64,000 nucleotides of DNA from NCBI RefSeq assembly GCF_007655135.1, contig NC_045132.1, positions 1,984,001-2,048,000 of the forward strand. Reading direction: 5' to 3'. Source of the stretch: Punica granatum. Its lineage: Eukaryota; Streptophyta; Magnoliopsida; Myrtales; Lythraceae. Below are positions 11,492-26,063 of this stretch, piece by piece (the stretch's first letter is position 1; every line of letters begins with the position of its first letter). The notes beneath the pieces are model-generated. The model was not told the origin of the DNA. It saw only the letters and a list, made by a program, of their open reading frames with translations, and made no database searches. The translations under genes and the position numbers were made by a program.

Positions 11492-13830
11492 ACAATCTCT
11501 CTCATAATAAATACAATGCAGTTTGGTGGGTAGGATATAGATCAATATGTATGTATATTCATACACAATTATATATACTCACTTGTTATTTAATTTATAC
11601 TATAGCTAGTCAATACGCAGTGATAAGGATGTGTGTAGATTTTCCGGCTACACAGGATAAGGCTACGGATAGTGATATAAGCCCATAAAGGTTTATTTAT
11701 TGGAAAAGGACTGGTTTGCACTAAATATAAAAGTCCTAGGACTTGTATAAAGGAGACATGAAGTATCTGTATCCAGAAATGAATGGAGTATGGCCTTAGT
11801 TTTACAGAGCTAATGATCAATCAATAATAATCCATATTTAAGCTGTAAGAGGATTGATTGCCTAAATTCAAAGTTTAGGGCAAACTGGTGATTCAACTAA
11901 CGGACGCGTTGGGCTGAAATTTGAAATTATGCCAGCAAATAAGTGAATGTCTGCCCGGATTTACATGAATGGACTTACATCATTTGACCTGAATGTATAA
12001 ATTAATCAGGTAAAATCCGGATATTACTCGCCATTCAAAAACAAAAAAGGAACAGAATAATATTAATTTTCACTGATATATATAAAAAATTCCACCAGAA
12101 ACAAATAATTGAAGATGCTGATTTGATGAATAATTAAACACTTACTTATCGAGAGACAAAAAAAGAGAATAATTGAGCGCTTGATAATTGCTAGCTATGG
12201 ACATAAATCATGATCCCCTAATTAAAGAAAGAGAGATTCGTATGCTTATGCTTATGGTATATCGCTATTTAATATGACAAGTTGGATTTGAACTCTAAAT
12301 TTTAACAGCAAGAGATCCAGAATATTATAAGATCATAAAGATCCAATTAATAAATTTTAATTTAGATGAAAAATTGTGAGAGGTATTTTATTTTTGTAAT
12401 TTTAAAAATTGAATATTTAAAATTACTCTTCCTTTCAATAAATACACTTTCTGCTCTTCTCTTTAAGAGAGCTAATGGTGCTTACAACTGGATCAAAAAA
12501 TTGTTGATTCAACCGGAAAAAACAAAAATTGTTGATTCATAGTTTTTTTTTTCTAAGAAAAGAGATAAATTCTTCTATTAGGAAAGTACTGGGAAATGTT
12601 GCTCTTGAGCGCTGATGTGGCCACAATATATATTTTGAGGAATTTCATAAAAGAAAACATGATTTGAGAATCCGATCCGAGCATGAATTGGGTGGCAATC
12701 ATCTCATACGAATTGCCAATTGAGGTCAAACATATTATTTTAATTGCAAGGATCGATCATTCGGGATTTACATGCTTTGTTTTTGCCATGCCAATGATTG
12801 CATTGCACATTCACTTACAAAAAGGTTTCACAGTAACGTACTTAGACAAAGTCCTCTTCATCAATGCAGTCTCCATTATAGAAAGGAAAACCACTCGTAA
12901 ATAGAATTTGACCTTGTGATCGCATCGTGTAAGTTCCAATAAATGACATGACTCCGGATCAACAAAGTTCAATCGGACTAATAATATATACGTATCTAAA
13001 GACATCTATTCCAATTTTTACGGGCATACTGTATATGATAAGTCTTTATCAATGGAGGAAGAGAAAAGAGAGGAAAGGAGAGACCACGATGCGATGTTAC
13101 CTTGTTGAATGTACTATATATATATATATATACACATGAATATGATGCATCATTTCAACATGGGTTAGTGAAGTGACGAGATATCTTTGTAAGAGACATT
13201 TGGCAAAAGCATTGAGGTTTCTTATGTCAATTTGATAAGGGAAAAGTTAAATTCTTTCTGTGGTGTTTTTGCTTAGAACCACAATTGGACGATTGTTATC
13301 CATTATTTGTCTTCCAATTTGTTTGGTGTCTTATCTCATGATGTTGTCGAATTGTTGTTGTTTTTTTTCTTACATTTGATTTGATGATGTTACTTAAATG
13401 GAACCCAATTGTTGTATGGTTTGATCTCATTTTTCTGCTAGTAAAAAGCATTTTTTATATTTATGGTATATGAATGTTAAAGCTAGATTGTAATACAAAA
13501 TTTAACACACTTTAAACATATATGTGGTCCATTTTATATCCCACTCGGTTCTTGTTCTCCGTAAAATAGAATCTAATATTTGTGAGGTCGAGATACTCTC
13601 AAGTGTTACTATGGTTCGTAGTGTGGACACAAGTAGATGCGAGAATCGATCATGTACTATGTTTCTATCGATGTATCTTATTAAGGAACCTTTTCTCGAA
13701 TGAGTATTACATTGTGCTGTATTTTTATTTTATTTTAAACGCATCTCAATTCCTATAAGAATGAACCACTTTATGGTATGCGAAGTTCTGTGAAAGTGGT
13801 AGTCAAAGATTGCACATTATTTTACAAAAC

Positions 13831-13865
<35 letters not shown>

Positions 13866-14189
13866 ACCAATATGTTTGTTATATGTGATGGTACTCGATA
13901 CGTAATTAATCCTGCACGACGGTTCTTGGAGTATATCTCTTGAAAGTTTTAAAGAGCTAATTCCGAAATCTTTTCGGTTCCTACATTTTCCCGAATATAA
14001 TGTTGTGTTGTCCGATATCTTTTTTCAACACATAAATTAATGTTGCCTCAATCCACACAAATACATCAGACATTATCCTGCTATTAATTTAAGCTCGAGA
14101 AGAATGTTGTGTTAACATTTGTATTATTAGATGATGAATCTGATAGCTGGGTGGACACACATTTGGGATCTCTCATGAGTTGACTGAAG

Positions 14190-14227
<38 letters not shown>

Positions 14228-15640
14228 CAAATTTTCTTATTTTGCTTTCTCAGATGGCAATATGTCCAGTGAGGGACACGACATCCACGTGGGGATTAAA
14301 TATGAAGGAATGACAAATCAGAAGCCAAAGATACATATTTATTTTTTTAAAAATAAATATTCAATTACTTATCCAAAAAAATATAAATAAAAAATAAAAA
14401 ATGAAGATGAAGAAGAAGCAGTTTCGTTCACACAATGTCTCTTGCTTCCTCCGTTGGGATATTATGAAGTCAGATCACATCCTTCTTGTTCTTTCCTTGC
14501 AGTATATAACTATCGTCGACAGCTGCGGATTCATACAAGCTGGTCGATGCCCGATTGTCCAATTCATCTTTTTCAAAGTTTTGAGCTTGTTGGATCAATT
14601 TACGACCGAGGATCGGCGGAGTTCTACTTATGACAAGCTAGCATCCGGAATGGAACAATGTAAAAATGGACAGATAATACGAAAACTCGAAACCATCGGC
14701 AGTGTTCCCGAAACCCCTAGTACTGCAGCCATATGGGATGGTATATTATCGTATTAATTTACAGAGAACAATGAGAACGCTCAATTTCAGAAGATACCAT
14801 CCGACAATAGCTGTCCATGCAGCCCCTAAGAATCACTCTCTCGAACGACTGTATCCTCGTATAAATGCACGAGACATCAACGTATGGTTGGTAAATGTCA
14901 ACTGTCGAGCATCGTGCTCATAAACCGCAATAGGTACGGCTAGCTCGACCACACACCAGAATCGGGTCAAGATCGCACAATAAATCGAGCAATTGGGCAA
15001 TAGCTAAAGCTAACAAAAACAGCCGAGGTCTCTCGCCCTCAAACGACTTGTCTCTGGCCTTTGCCAAAAGTCGCCATAATGAACTGATTAGCTGTTCTTG
15101 TGGCGATTAATTGAACACGTTTACCTCAAAACCTTCCAATTAATGAAGAAATCTGGCGTTAAATGTCCTATTTCATTCGTCCAAATCGAAATTAATTATA
15201 CCTCAAGGAAAGCAACCTCTGCTACAAGCTGTCTAGAAATATGTCATCTCTTTCTTTTCTTCTTTATCTTATATATAAGGCATCAATCTCCATACCATCT
15301 CTTTGACCGAATCATGTGCCCCGTCGCATCATATATTAACTCTCTTGACAAGAATAATTTCATTAAATTAAAATCGTCAAAAATATCAAAGCCTTCTACT
15401 CTGCCTTCTTCGTATCTACCTCGTATGTGTTACGCTCCGATCAAACGATTTAAATCGCACTTTCTTTGTCACCCCCTACAATGCTAAATGAACAGAAGAC
15501 AGAACCCCAATAGACCTCCTATAAGTCTCAGCTAGATGCCCGGAGATGTACATGAGGAGCTTCTTACGAGATCGGTCCGGGGGAATGGAAGAAACTAATC
15601 CACTAGACAGAACAGTAGAATCGGGAAGGATAAATGAAGA
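11492..15640. other. AT-rich spacer with microsatellites
   Basis: (TA)n runs lie at about 13118-13133 and 13836-13861, and a (GA)n run at about 14205-14227. A frame at 14401-14757 is open for 118 codons, but its content is not family-like and no partner exon was found. No supported gene. Confidence 0.45.
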
Positions 15641-15801
15641 AAACCAATGAAATTGATCTTTTCTTTACCCAGTTGCTATTTTACAGGTGTTAGTTTACGA
15701 CAGGAGAAGGTGATCGAACCTTTCGATCCCTTCGTGCGCGCGTGCACGTTGTTAGCATTGAAAGGGGCCGGGAGGGCCTCCACTCTTCGGAACCTCTTTC
15801 A

Positions 15802-18800
15802 CTATGGAGAAGCGCCGCCTGCTTCTTGCTTCTCCAGTTCCCTAATCAGCCTCTCGATCTGCCTTCTGTAGACCGGCATGAAGTGGTCACTAATCATCAA
15901 CTGGGAGAGCCTGATCTTACTGTACAGTGAGCGTGGAGTAAGGAAAATCCCGACCTCAGCTTCCACTCCATTCTCTGACTCAACTGAGGAGGAGGAAGAA
16001 TGGGATGAATCGTCACCCTCGGACTCGGGTACACGGGGGATGGTCACAATGTGCATGATCTTCCCCGGTGGAAAAAACCTGTGGGCTTCCTTCGTCTGTG
16101 GACCGGATCTCCCACTGAGGCCCGTCTCCTCTTCTCCAACCTCAGCAATTGCAGCAGCTTCCTGTTCACGAATCTCCCTCACCACATCGGCCTCTCCCTC
16201 TTCCCTTTCTCTATCGTAGAGCTCATGCTCGAGCTGCTGCCATAGCTCGACCTCGGTCATCCGGTCCTCAACCCGGTCATGGCCAATGAGGTCATCACCA
16301 AGGTCGCTGCCATCAGCATGTGGACTCATTCCCTTGGAGCAGGAAGGGCAGTCTCTCTCAGAAGACCACTCTAGGCCTTCATCCGAAGATACAGGAAGCT
16401 CGACGGCTTCAGTTATACTGGTGGTTCTGTGATGGCATGAGATAAGAGGCTCTGAAGTTTCAATCCCTAACCGGGTCTCTGACTCTGGGCCATTGCCAAC
16501 CTCATCCGTTCCCGAAGTAGCGGCTTTGGGCCGGCGGCGGGGGCCCATGCAAGAAAATGAGGATAACCGCAAGGCAGGCTGTGTTAATGCTGCCTGAGCC
16601 ATGCTGTGTGCTCTCTTCATCACCACCTGTTGACAAGAAAGTTGAACAAAATGTATAGCTCAAAATCAGCGTAAAGAGTAGCTTAGATAAACAGGCTCAA
16701 TCAAGTGCGTTACTCCTGGAAATCTGGTAACAGCTGAATCCACTAAAGTGGTCTGTTGTGCAGATAATCGGCTAATCCATGCCAGTATTCTATGGTCGAC
16801 TGCCTGAGTCTTACTTGGAACCAGCCCATTTTCCTTGAATATATGGTCATGTATCTGAAGATTGCTTATACTGTTAAAAAGATAGTTTAGCCTGATTGAA
16901 TTGCCACTAAACCCACGCACACACAGCTCAGCCAATTTGATTTGCAGACTGATTCTAAATATCGTGGTACAAGAACAATGTCTCATGCACAAATAGAAAT
17001 TAATCAAGCCCATAAAATGAAATACAAAGAAAATTCAAGTACCTGAGTGCCATTAGAAACAGGACGAAGAAGAGCTCCAGCCCCAGCAACCTTTGCTCTT
17101 GCACTAGAAATTGACGGGAGTCGCGAGCCCAAAGCTGAAGCAGAACGATAAACGGTGCCAAGAATTCGAGTTCGTTCAATTTGATTCCTCAAATCATTTA
17201 TCCAAGCTGATGCAGTCACCTAGGATAGGAAGAATGCACGCATCGGCATTATGCACGCATCGGCATTAAGTCATACAACAAACACGAACGATTGAGATCA
17301 TGAAAATATACGTCATCCACCAGAATGTATTACCCTTCTCAAGCATTAACAAGTAATCAACGAGTAGATGGTTAACGATCATCAAATCAGAAAAACCGCG
17401 CTCATAACCTTTCCATTGTGGTAAGTACGACTGGACGGAATTGAGTTGAGCTTTTGAATGCTTTAGACCCGTATGAACCTCTCAGACTAGACTGTTTTGC
17501 CAGACAATTGGTCAATATGGACCAAGTCTGCCCACTACCAAGAAAAGAAAATATAATCACGTGTACCATACTCTGGTATCTAAGATGTTATAATAGTGCC
17601 TATGCCATTCTAACTGACCTACTCCAGTGGATATACATGTTAAGAATATAAATTAACTCTGAATAATGAAATACATGGACCAATGTCAGATACAATTCTG
17701 ACCACAACCAAGCCAGCGAACAATCTAAACAGATGCCTCCATGGTTCAATGAATGCTACATTTTATAAAACTTCAGCTCCTGATGAAAATTACAGAAAAG
17801 AACTCTGAAGCTCCATATTTTAGAGCATACCTCAGCACGCAAATCATCCACTGAAGCAGCTGAAAAGGTAGGCACCAAGTCTGCTCCATTTATAACAGAG
17901 GTAATGAAATCATTGCCCGACTCCGCCAATTCCCATGTCATACAAGCAGCTGCAATTCGATTTTTTTACCGTGTCATACCTTAAGTTTAGGATACAGAAA
18001 TTCCGCAGAAGATAGCAACTGACCAGACCACACATTGATGGCCATAAAATTAAAATAACAACATACAGATGCCTCAAGATAGAATCTTAAAAACCAACCT
18101 GGAGCAAATGTAACACAAGTAGCAGTTGACAATTCTTTTCGCTCACGCAAAACATACGTTAGAAGTGCTGCAGTGCCTCCACCCAAAGAATGCCCAACAA
18201 TCTGACATCCAAAAAGGAAACCACTACAGAGATCATTTACGAGACATAACTACACAGGCAATGCTCATTGTCTTTGTGAAGCTAAGCTGCCGTATGTTGG
18301 ATTTGAATGGTGCAGAAGAAAATATGCAGCCATCATCTTTCAGAAAGAGTAATTAGCACAAAAACTGAACAATGAGATAGCACATGACAATGACCAATAA
18401 ATGGGTTCAGAACATTGAAAGCCATCAAAGCGATCAAGGTGGTAAACTCTAGTACAAACCCAAAGAAAAAGCAGAATGAGTGGGGTACCAAAAAAGTAAG
18501 GAGAGGGGACTTGGGACCTCTATTATTTGCCATGCTCTATTAAGTGAACGGTTCATATGTGGCAGGAAAGAAGAGAAATAATATTATCTTCCAAATCAAA
18601 ACCCGTACCTTAACGTTATAATCAGGATACTGCTCTAGTGCTTTAAGCAGACAAGGAGTAGCAAGCTTTGCAATCCATCGGGCAGCTGCAACCATTCCAC
18701 AGTGTGCATAACCTAGAATGACATCACTCACTCCCCCTTCATTTACAACAGAGTGATGAAATGGCACCACAGCTCCTGTCACAGCTGTCAGAGTATCCTT

Positions 18801-20222
18801 GATACTATGTGTACCGCGAATGAGTAAGATTAAGCATTTCTCGCCGTGGTCAGCTAAGATGGTAAAAGCTGGCTTTAAAATCTGCATGCAGAATAAGACA
18901 AAGTTAAGACTAAAGCAAGAACAAATTTCAAAGTCATGATATGTATTGTTTGTCAGCAAGAGAATGGTCGTTCTACTAAAAATGCGACCAACTTACTCCT
19001 GCTTTCGGTTCCTGAAGAAGCACATTTTCTTCAGAATAGCCAGTCTCTTCCAAAAACAAAGGGAAGGGCTTCTTGGAGAAGTGCCAGCAAAGAGTTAATA
19101 GCCTTAGGAGATACTCTAGCTCAGAAATAATATCTGCACCTTTTAGCTGTAAGCTATCATCACCGCCAAATATATCACTGAAATGTACATTTCCCTGCAA
19201 TATATACCAACTTTCAACAGCATGAGCCAATAAATAAATGTAGAGACTATGATAAAAGAACAGAAGCCTGCGAAGACCACAACTTTCGCCTGAAGCTGGA
19301 TTTTCCCAGTTTTCATCTTTACAGACGTCTGGGTTTACAGTCTTCTAGCTCTCAGATTAACTCCCCATGTTGACATAGCCAATTGCACGAGGAAGTAGAA
19401 TCTTAATCAAATTGAATTATTGAACGCAATTTGATGCCAAAGAAGAATCTTAAGCAAAAAACCATAAAATGGTCATCTTCTATAAACAGAGGAAATCTTT
19501 TGCAATTGAAGAGTGATGAAAGGGTATGCAAGATCATTGGAAAGGCCACAAGATGTTCCAGAGTGTACAGAGAATGATGAAAACAGTAATTGCATTGCCA
19601 TATATTTGAAACTAAAAGTGCAGCCACTGCCAACTAATTCAAGCAAAGTAATAATGTCAAAAGAAACTACAGATACAAGTCTCTTAATATAAGATTGAAT
19701 CTACAGGCTGGTGTAGCTCACTTATTCCAGCAGTGCATGTTAACATGTCTTAGGAAGGCTTTGTTAAAGAATACAATGCATCTTCTCCCTTAAATTGTCA
19801 AATCATTTATCTCGTCTCATCAACTGGACATCATTCAGCCTCCATTTATCCATAACGTACTAGCCAAATCAACAGAAACTGCAAAAGCTACTGCTATGTG
19901 CCTATAGAAGCAAACACTTTACCTGGTTCTTAAGGAGGAAGCTGATGCCAAAAGCCAAATCCCCAATAGGCCACTTCCCTAGAGTTTCCGAATAAGTGAA
20001 CTTCAAGGTCTCTGATAGAGTCAAAATCGTCTCCAGCCATGTTGCAGGGGCTTGGACGAGCCTAGTTGATATGCGTTCCGAACCCAATGGAGCAGTGCTG
20101 GGCACAAGCCTTTCGTTCTCATATTCATCCTCGTCAGAAATATTTGACTTCAACTTCCGGTTTAACGTGTAGTACAGTAAAGCAGCTGCACCAGCTGCAG
20201 TGGCCATAGTCGCTGTGGCCAT
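15802..20222 (-). CDS. lipase class 3 / mono- and diacylglycerol lipase-like protein
   Basis: Seven exons read on the minus strand: 20222-19923, 19194-18997, 18881-18609, 18201-18099, 17949-17831, 17219-17043 and 16626-15802. All junctions are GT..AG and in phase, giving about 664 residues. The N terminus (1-100) holds a hydrophobic stretch (AAGAAALLYYTL) and resembles the lipase-3 N-terminal domain. CLILLIRGTHS in exon 3 opens the alpha/beta hydrolase core. GHSLGGG (Ser about 262) is the nucleophile elbow, and NGADLVPTFS (Asp about 315) supplies the acid. The catalytic His is probably in KIMHIV (about 582) or SDHFMPVY (about 638). A long acidic, Ser/Glu-rich insert (about 420-570) separates core and tail, as in Arabidopsis At4g16070- and At3g14075-type proteins of similar length. 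Expected role: hydrolysis of acylglycerols at membranes. The substrate is not shown by sequence. The start MATATMATAAG is the first ATG after a probable untranslated first exon. Confidence 0.9.
17231..17266. repeat. 17-bp direct repeat in a lipase intron
   Basis: ATGCACGCATCGGCATT occurs twice in tandem in the intron just upstream of exon 6 (exon start 17219). It is too short to imply a mobile element. Confidence 0.7.
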
Positions 20223-20903
20223 GAGTCTGAAATCCCTCAGGGGACAGAAACACAGAAAGAATCCCAATCAGACAGGTTCCTGACACAAACACGAAAGTCT
20301 AAACTAAACCTTGCGTATCAGAGGGGGACAAAGAAAGATTTTTGTACTGCCTCTAAAGGCATCCAATATTCAAAGTTCATCCTCCTAGGCCTAATTCCGA
20401 ATCAAATGGGAAATTAATCGAAACCAACCGACTTAGAAGACATTCATTTGCTGATACATCTGTACCAACCGTAAAAGGGAAAAGGCAACCATTCGAGCAA
20501 AAACAGACCTCATTTTACTTCATATAGAAATGCTAAAGACATTGTCACCAACCATAATCATCACTTTCACTGACACAGAGCACCCTGCTTTCAGAATTTC
20601 TGAAGGAGCAGATAACCAGGAATCGCCTAAAGGAAGCTCCCAATTCAATAGACGTTCATCGTATTCTCTGATTCAAATCAAAACTACACCAAGATCGAAA
20701 CCAGTTCATGCGAAAAATAAGAAACTCGAAATCAATATGCGCACTTTCCCAAAGGGTAGGCAATCAATGTAAGAACACGGCGTACTGAGAATCATATCAA
20801 ATGCACCCAAAGCTCCTCCGTATACATATACCAATGATCAACTACGTCAAGAAGACAAATGGAACAGAACAGCCGATTGCACAAAAAAAAAGAAAGAAAA
20901 ATC

Positions 20904-20911
20904 AAACCCTA
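20904..20911 (-). promoter_or_regulatory. telo-box in the lipase gene leader
   Basis: AAACCCTA on the plus strand (TAGGGTTT in the sense direction) lies about 690 bases upstream of the lipase start codon. It sits in a pyrimidine-rich sense leader (TTTCTTTCTTTTT next to it). A donor-like AAG|GTCGCC near 20948 would make this the end of an untranslated first exon or early intron. Telo-boxes are frequent near transcription starts of housekeeping plant genes. The assignment is by position only. Confidence 0.4.
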
Positions 20912-21169
20912 ACAGAGGAAGACATGAAAGAGAAAGCGGTGGGCGACCTTGAATTTGCTTTGGCGTGACACAAATCTGCGGGGGTGTGGGGGGGTTGCCT
21001 TTCTTCCTAAGGCATCGAAGGATCGAATTCGAATCTCTTACGGCAATGGAGGGAGAAAGAGTCAGAGAGGGAAATCCTTTTCCTCTCTGTTTCCGTGTGG
21101 GTTGAAGTTCAGCAACTGGTTTACGGTTTTTTATTTTTATTTTTATTTTTATTTTTGGGATTAAATAAT

Positions 21170-22865
21170 TCGTTCGCTGATCTGATGAAGAAGAAGAAGA
21201 AGAAGAAAGGAGACGACGCCGACGGGCCGCCACGCTACTCGGCAAAAAGGCAAAGCACCACGGACTCGTTTAGCTCGGTGATTATGTAATGGGTTTCGCT
21301 TAATTGCGAAGGTAGCCCATTAACTTTGTGTATTTTAATATTCAGCCCAACTATTTTAATTTATTAAGAAATGCACCCTATTGTAGTTTTTAATGGCTTC
21401 CATATTTTCATTTATAATCGATTCCGGGCAGCCGCAAAATAGGATTTCTTACCCGATTGGGATGCGGTAATGAAATGGAATGAAAATGAATGGATTATAT
21501 AAAAGGAAATGTAATGGTATTGGATAAAAAAAATTGATTTTTTTAATGATCATCACAAAATGAATTAATATAATCATAACATTAAACTTATTTATCAAGA
21601 TAATGTGCCATATACATTCTTACATATATAATAAATTAAAAGAATATATATGATGGTTTACAATATATAATATGAAATAAATGAATGACCATTCCCTTTC
21701 TCAATTGAGAGAATGCTCATTCCATCAAAATGAAGGAATGTCATTTCCAACTTATGTAAGAGACACTAATAAGAATGAGTTGCAGTGAAGAAATGAGCAT
21801 TATATTCCGTTTCCACATGCCAAATGGGACCTTTAGTGAACTTACCGCATCGGATCACATGATGAACTAATTAAACTGTAACAAATGAAATATGTAGAAG
21901 TTCTAAAGGAAAATATCGTTGAGGAATCATTCAGTTTGAGAGAATATTCGAAGGTTCCTGAAATTCTTTTAGCTTTTCTGCTCATGTATTGCTTTGTTTG
22001 GATGGATTCTCATTCGATCAAAAAGGATTAACTAGTCATTAGGTGAAAATTGTGTCCGCCGAATCATGAGATTCACTTTTTCAGAGATGGTGGATTTTTG
22101 AGAAAATCACCGAAAATTAATCGTCTTCCGAGAAAAACACCATAATACGTTACTGTTTATATTTTCAATAATTTAATATAATTTATAAAACGCAATAATC
22201 TTCATATTTCAACATATATTTTTCAAAAACTTTTATAAACGAGTTAATATTCCACATTTATAACATTCTTAATAATCAAACAATCTTTGAATCAGACAAC
22301 CCCTTTCGATTTTTCTCGATTGGGATGTCACCTTGCCGAATACTAGGAAGTCTAAACAGTCAGTCTCAACTTAAATTGGAATTATATCATTTTGGTCATT
22401 TTGTTTCCCATTTTCACTTCTCCAAACGGTAATCAGATCTTCATGGACCCATATTTGATTCCTTCTATATTATCGTGTAATAATATGATAAAGATGTAGG
22501 CAAACATTTTAACCAAATTGCAGTTCAGTCCCCAAAGTGAGCTCAGTGGATCCTTCTCGGCAAGGAAATTAAATTCGCAGACTAGAAGATTCATAGGATG
22601 CATCAATTTAGTTCCATTTTAAATACCGTCCTTTCCCCCTCAGCACAGTTTGGAATTTGTCCAGTCAAGAAGATGATGATAGTTGATACTGATACTACAC
22701 AATCCTCAACAACCATAGCAAATGAAAACCCAATAACCAGGCCATATCCATCGGACAACACCTAACCGATCCAAGGGCACGACATTTTGGCAAGACCGTC
22801 ATTGTTCAGAAAAGAAAGAAGATCTCCCAGATTCAGGAAAGTACATGTTCTTGCGGAGGTTCCGC
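21170..22865. other. spacer between the lipase and proteasome genes
   Basis: A (GAA)n-like run lies at 21186-21207. An AT-rich block at about 21440-21840 has GGAATGA-type words at both ends in opposite orientation (GAATGACCATTCC and GGAATGTCATTCC-like motifs) and may be a worn MITE. The 3'UTR of the proteasome gene should occupy the right end. No further gene is seen. Confidence 0.4.
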
Positions 22866-25853
22866 TTAATCGCGCTCGCTGATGGCAGTTAGGTGCTCAT
22901 CAATCTCCTCGGTGGACAGCACTCTGAACTCGGGATTGTCGGTCCTAACAACTCCGACCTGAGAAAGATTTGAGAACTTCATCATCACAAGCACGAGACA
23001 AATTCACAATCTCTTTTTCATCTGGAATGGAATATAGGAATTATAACAATCTCCATGGTAGAGGAAGATAGTACCTCAATCTCGCTGGCCTTGAAGTCCT
23101 CTTGCAACACCGATTGCAACGCAGAAATCGTGGTCTAGAATTGAGGAGCAAGAGCAAAGTTAGATTTCCTCCATGTGTTTTTATAGATTCTCAGAGGCAT
23201 CATTAATTTGATCAACCCATAACTAGACCTATTGCACATAGAACTCCTATATGAAGAGCCAAATGCTCCTTCATAACCATTCGTGCATGTTTCTACATTA
23301 GTGGCATGCAAAATCAATCAACCAGCAATAGTATCGACAATGCCAAATAAAAATTTCCCATCTATAATCTAATCTATTTAAAAGAAAAACCAAGTCTCAA
23401 AGCATATGTACTCGAGTTGCTTTCAGGTGCCAAGCAATAAATGAACAGACAAAAAAGGGTTTGTTCTACAGCTTTGTCTCATCGAAAGGAAAAGACCAGC
23501 TTCTTCAAACTTAAAATCCTTATGAAGATGGAAAAGATACGGACCTGTACTGTCTCTTCATAAGAAAATTGGGGATCATTCTTCATTTTCTTCTCCAAGA
23601 AATTGATCGCTTCTTGCTCTTTTGATCCAGCACTTGTGGCCTACAGTAGCACAATCATCTTCTCCATGAAATTTTGCTTAAAAACAATTATTTAATCCAT
23701 AACTAAGAAGCCTAATAAAACTGAGTTTTTCTTTTTAGTTTATTAATTTGTCTCTTGTTTTTCAGCCAATGACCTAGAGAGTCCTGATACCCAATTTGGA
23801 CTATATAAATATCCCAAGACAATAATCTCATAGATTTTGCAAATAATGATAACAAAACAAAATCACATACATACCTTATGACCGAAGAAATGACCAGCAG
23901 GATCACATTTGTAAAGTCGAGGTCCAAACTCCTCATCAATCCCCAAGACCATAGCAACTACCACAAATCAGAAATTGCGCAGAGAATAAATTGGTTAAAA
24001 AAGAAAAGAAACTGAAAAAGACAATCAGGAATTAACAAAAGCCAAATTAAAGTAGTTAATTAGTATCAACAAAAATAATAGTGCATCCAGTCGGTTCAAA
24101 ATATGATGACAGCATTCAATAGGAAGGAGAACCAGAAAGTAAGTTGCACATGAACCTTAGCTATGACAACAGTCTTAAAAACTTCAAAGATACCAACCTA
24201 CTCCAAGAGGTCTCATGTAAGCATGCTGAGTGTAGACCTGAGATTTGTCGGCTATCCTGTATGTGCAGAAGAATATATTGTCATCGAATAGGTGACAAAA
24301 ACCCTTAAAACAAAGTCATCTCAAGAATAATTTTTTACTGTAGCGCATATATCACCAAACATGAATTTCTCAAGAACCATTTAGCAGCATTAATTGAACA
24401 TTAGGAGTAACATCTGAGGTACTTGCTGCTTCTGTGAAAGATAGAATGTAATAGAAACTTCTTACTCAGAAGGTAAAACAAACTGTTTGAAATCACGGTC
24501 AGATGGACAGTGTCTTTATGATTGAATCAGCAGCATCCAAAAACTTCAGCAGGCTTACTCTTACAGATTGAACTTCAATTATTGCAAAAACACAATAAAG
24601 ATTCCCAGCCTTTATTGGATATTAAATAGTGATTGCATTAATTCAAGAAGACCAAATATCATCAAGCAAATACTTCCTAACTAAACCACAATTCGTATTC
24701 ATTAACTGGTGGTATTGAGGCTCAGAAGGTCAAAACCTACAAAAATTTACGAGTCCTGACATACTTGTTCCAAAATAAAAGTCAAGGAACTCGCATACCA
24801 TCTAGCCAATACATCCACAGGCATCTCATATCCATATCTGAATCGGAACTCAGCTGCTTCATTCCTTGCCTGTTGCACCAAGGTCCTAGCATCAGCTGTA
24901 CAACCACATGGAAAAGCACCTAAGCCATATTTATGAAAATACTTCCCCTAGACTCAACAATGAGCTTTTAAGAATCAAGACTGACGATTTGCACGTAACA
25001 GACTCTACCCTTAGGGTGAAATATGTTAATAGAGAAAAATCGATCACGTTGCGGGATTAACAATGCATACAGGGATATCCATCAGTTATACAAGCCAAAT
25101 ATCCAGCAAAAGGATCAACACTAAAATGCATTCAACATGTGAGTACTCAGACAATTGATACCCCTATAATTCTCCGAATAAACAATAAGGAAGGGAACAA
25201 ACCTGTCATGCCTGTTGCTAGCAGACCAAGGTACTTGGTGATAGGGAAAAGATGGGTTACGCTTGTCTGGTCCAAGAGCTTGTCCTGTCAAAATTTCACA
25301 ACTTGAGCACGCAACTTTCGCTGCCCCCAAATATCTATCAAAATCAAGGGACAATAATAGAGTTATTACTCACCGGGACCTTCTTCTGAGTGACCACGCA
25401 CACAGAGTCCTTCCCCCGGACACCAATAGTGGTGATCCCGGCAGCCTTAACCGCCTTGAAGGCATACTCTGCCAATCATTAAAATTCAAAAATAAATAAA
25501 TAAATAATTCAGCATTGCTAAAAACCACACTGAGCTCCTCAGGTACCGATTCAGTCAACAATTTCACATTTCTAAGCAATCAATGGGCAATCCACGCTCA
25601 ACACATCTCAACCAGCATTATAAACAGCAGCAAGCTACTTCAAGATGCAGATCTTACAGCCGAGTACGGGATTTACTATGAAACTAAATCGTTCACTCGC
25701 ACTTTCTGAGCAACCAGACAGGTTGATTCAAATCAATAGACTGAAGAACTCGAGGGATGGGGGATCACTGAACGGACCTACTTGAAAGAGACGGCCCTCG
25801 GGGGAGAAGATCGTGATATGGCGATCGTATCCGCCTCCACTTCCACGGCTCAT
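22866..25853 (-). CDS. PAA: 20S proteasome subunit alpha type-6 (alpha-1 ring subunit in plant naming)
   Basis: Nine exons on the minus strand: 25853-25778, 25468-25374, 25284-25203, 24895-24799, 24256-24198, 23957-23875, 23640-23545, 23134-23075 and 22958-22866 (stop included). All phases agree and the product is 246 residues, the usual length for this subunit. The N terminus [20 protein letters not shown] is the proteasome alpha-subunit signature that gates the 20S core. The rest ([45 protein letters not shown]) follows alpha-6 closely. Alpha subunits lack the catalytic threonine of beta subunits. They form the outer rings that dock the regulatory particle and control entry of ubiquitinated substrates in cytosol and nucleus. 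The initiator is the only ATG before the signature. No break is seen. The upstream region carries telo-box and site II motifs. Confidence 0.97.
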
Positions 25854-25871
25854 GGCGACTCCGGCGGTTGG

Positions 25872-25879
25872 TTAGGGTT
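25872..25879 (-). promoter_or_regulatory. telo-box in the PAA leader
   Basis: TTAGGGTT on the plus strand reads AACCCTAA in the sense direction, about 20 bases upstream of the start codon. Such boxes near the transcription start are common in plant translation and proteasome genes and usually work together with site II elements, which are present here about 190 bases further up. Confidence 0.5.
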
Positions 25880-26063
25880 CTTCTCCGGCGTCAGCTTTCT
25901 CTTCTCTGTTGGAGTGAGCAGAAAGAAATCAATGCTTCGTCGGGAAACTATCAGAGACGGAGAGGAAGAGAAATAGTCGATAGCGAACCGACGATGTCGT
26001 TTTGAAGCTCTCACTGTCCCCTCGCCCAAGCTAAAAATAAAATTTCAGCTGAAAGTTTCGGGC

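Noticed and set aside
14401..14757. Open frame of 118 codons starting KMKKKQF
   Set aside because: No recognisable motif, no neighbouring exon, and it follows an A-rich tract that creates the apparent start.
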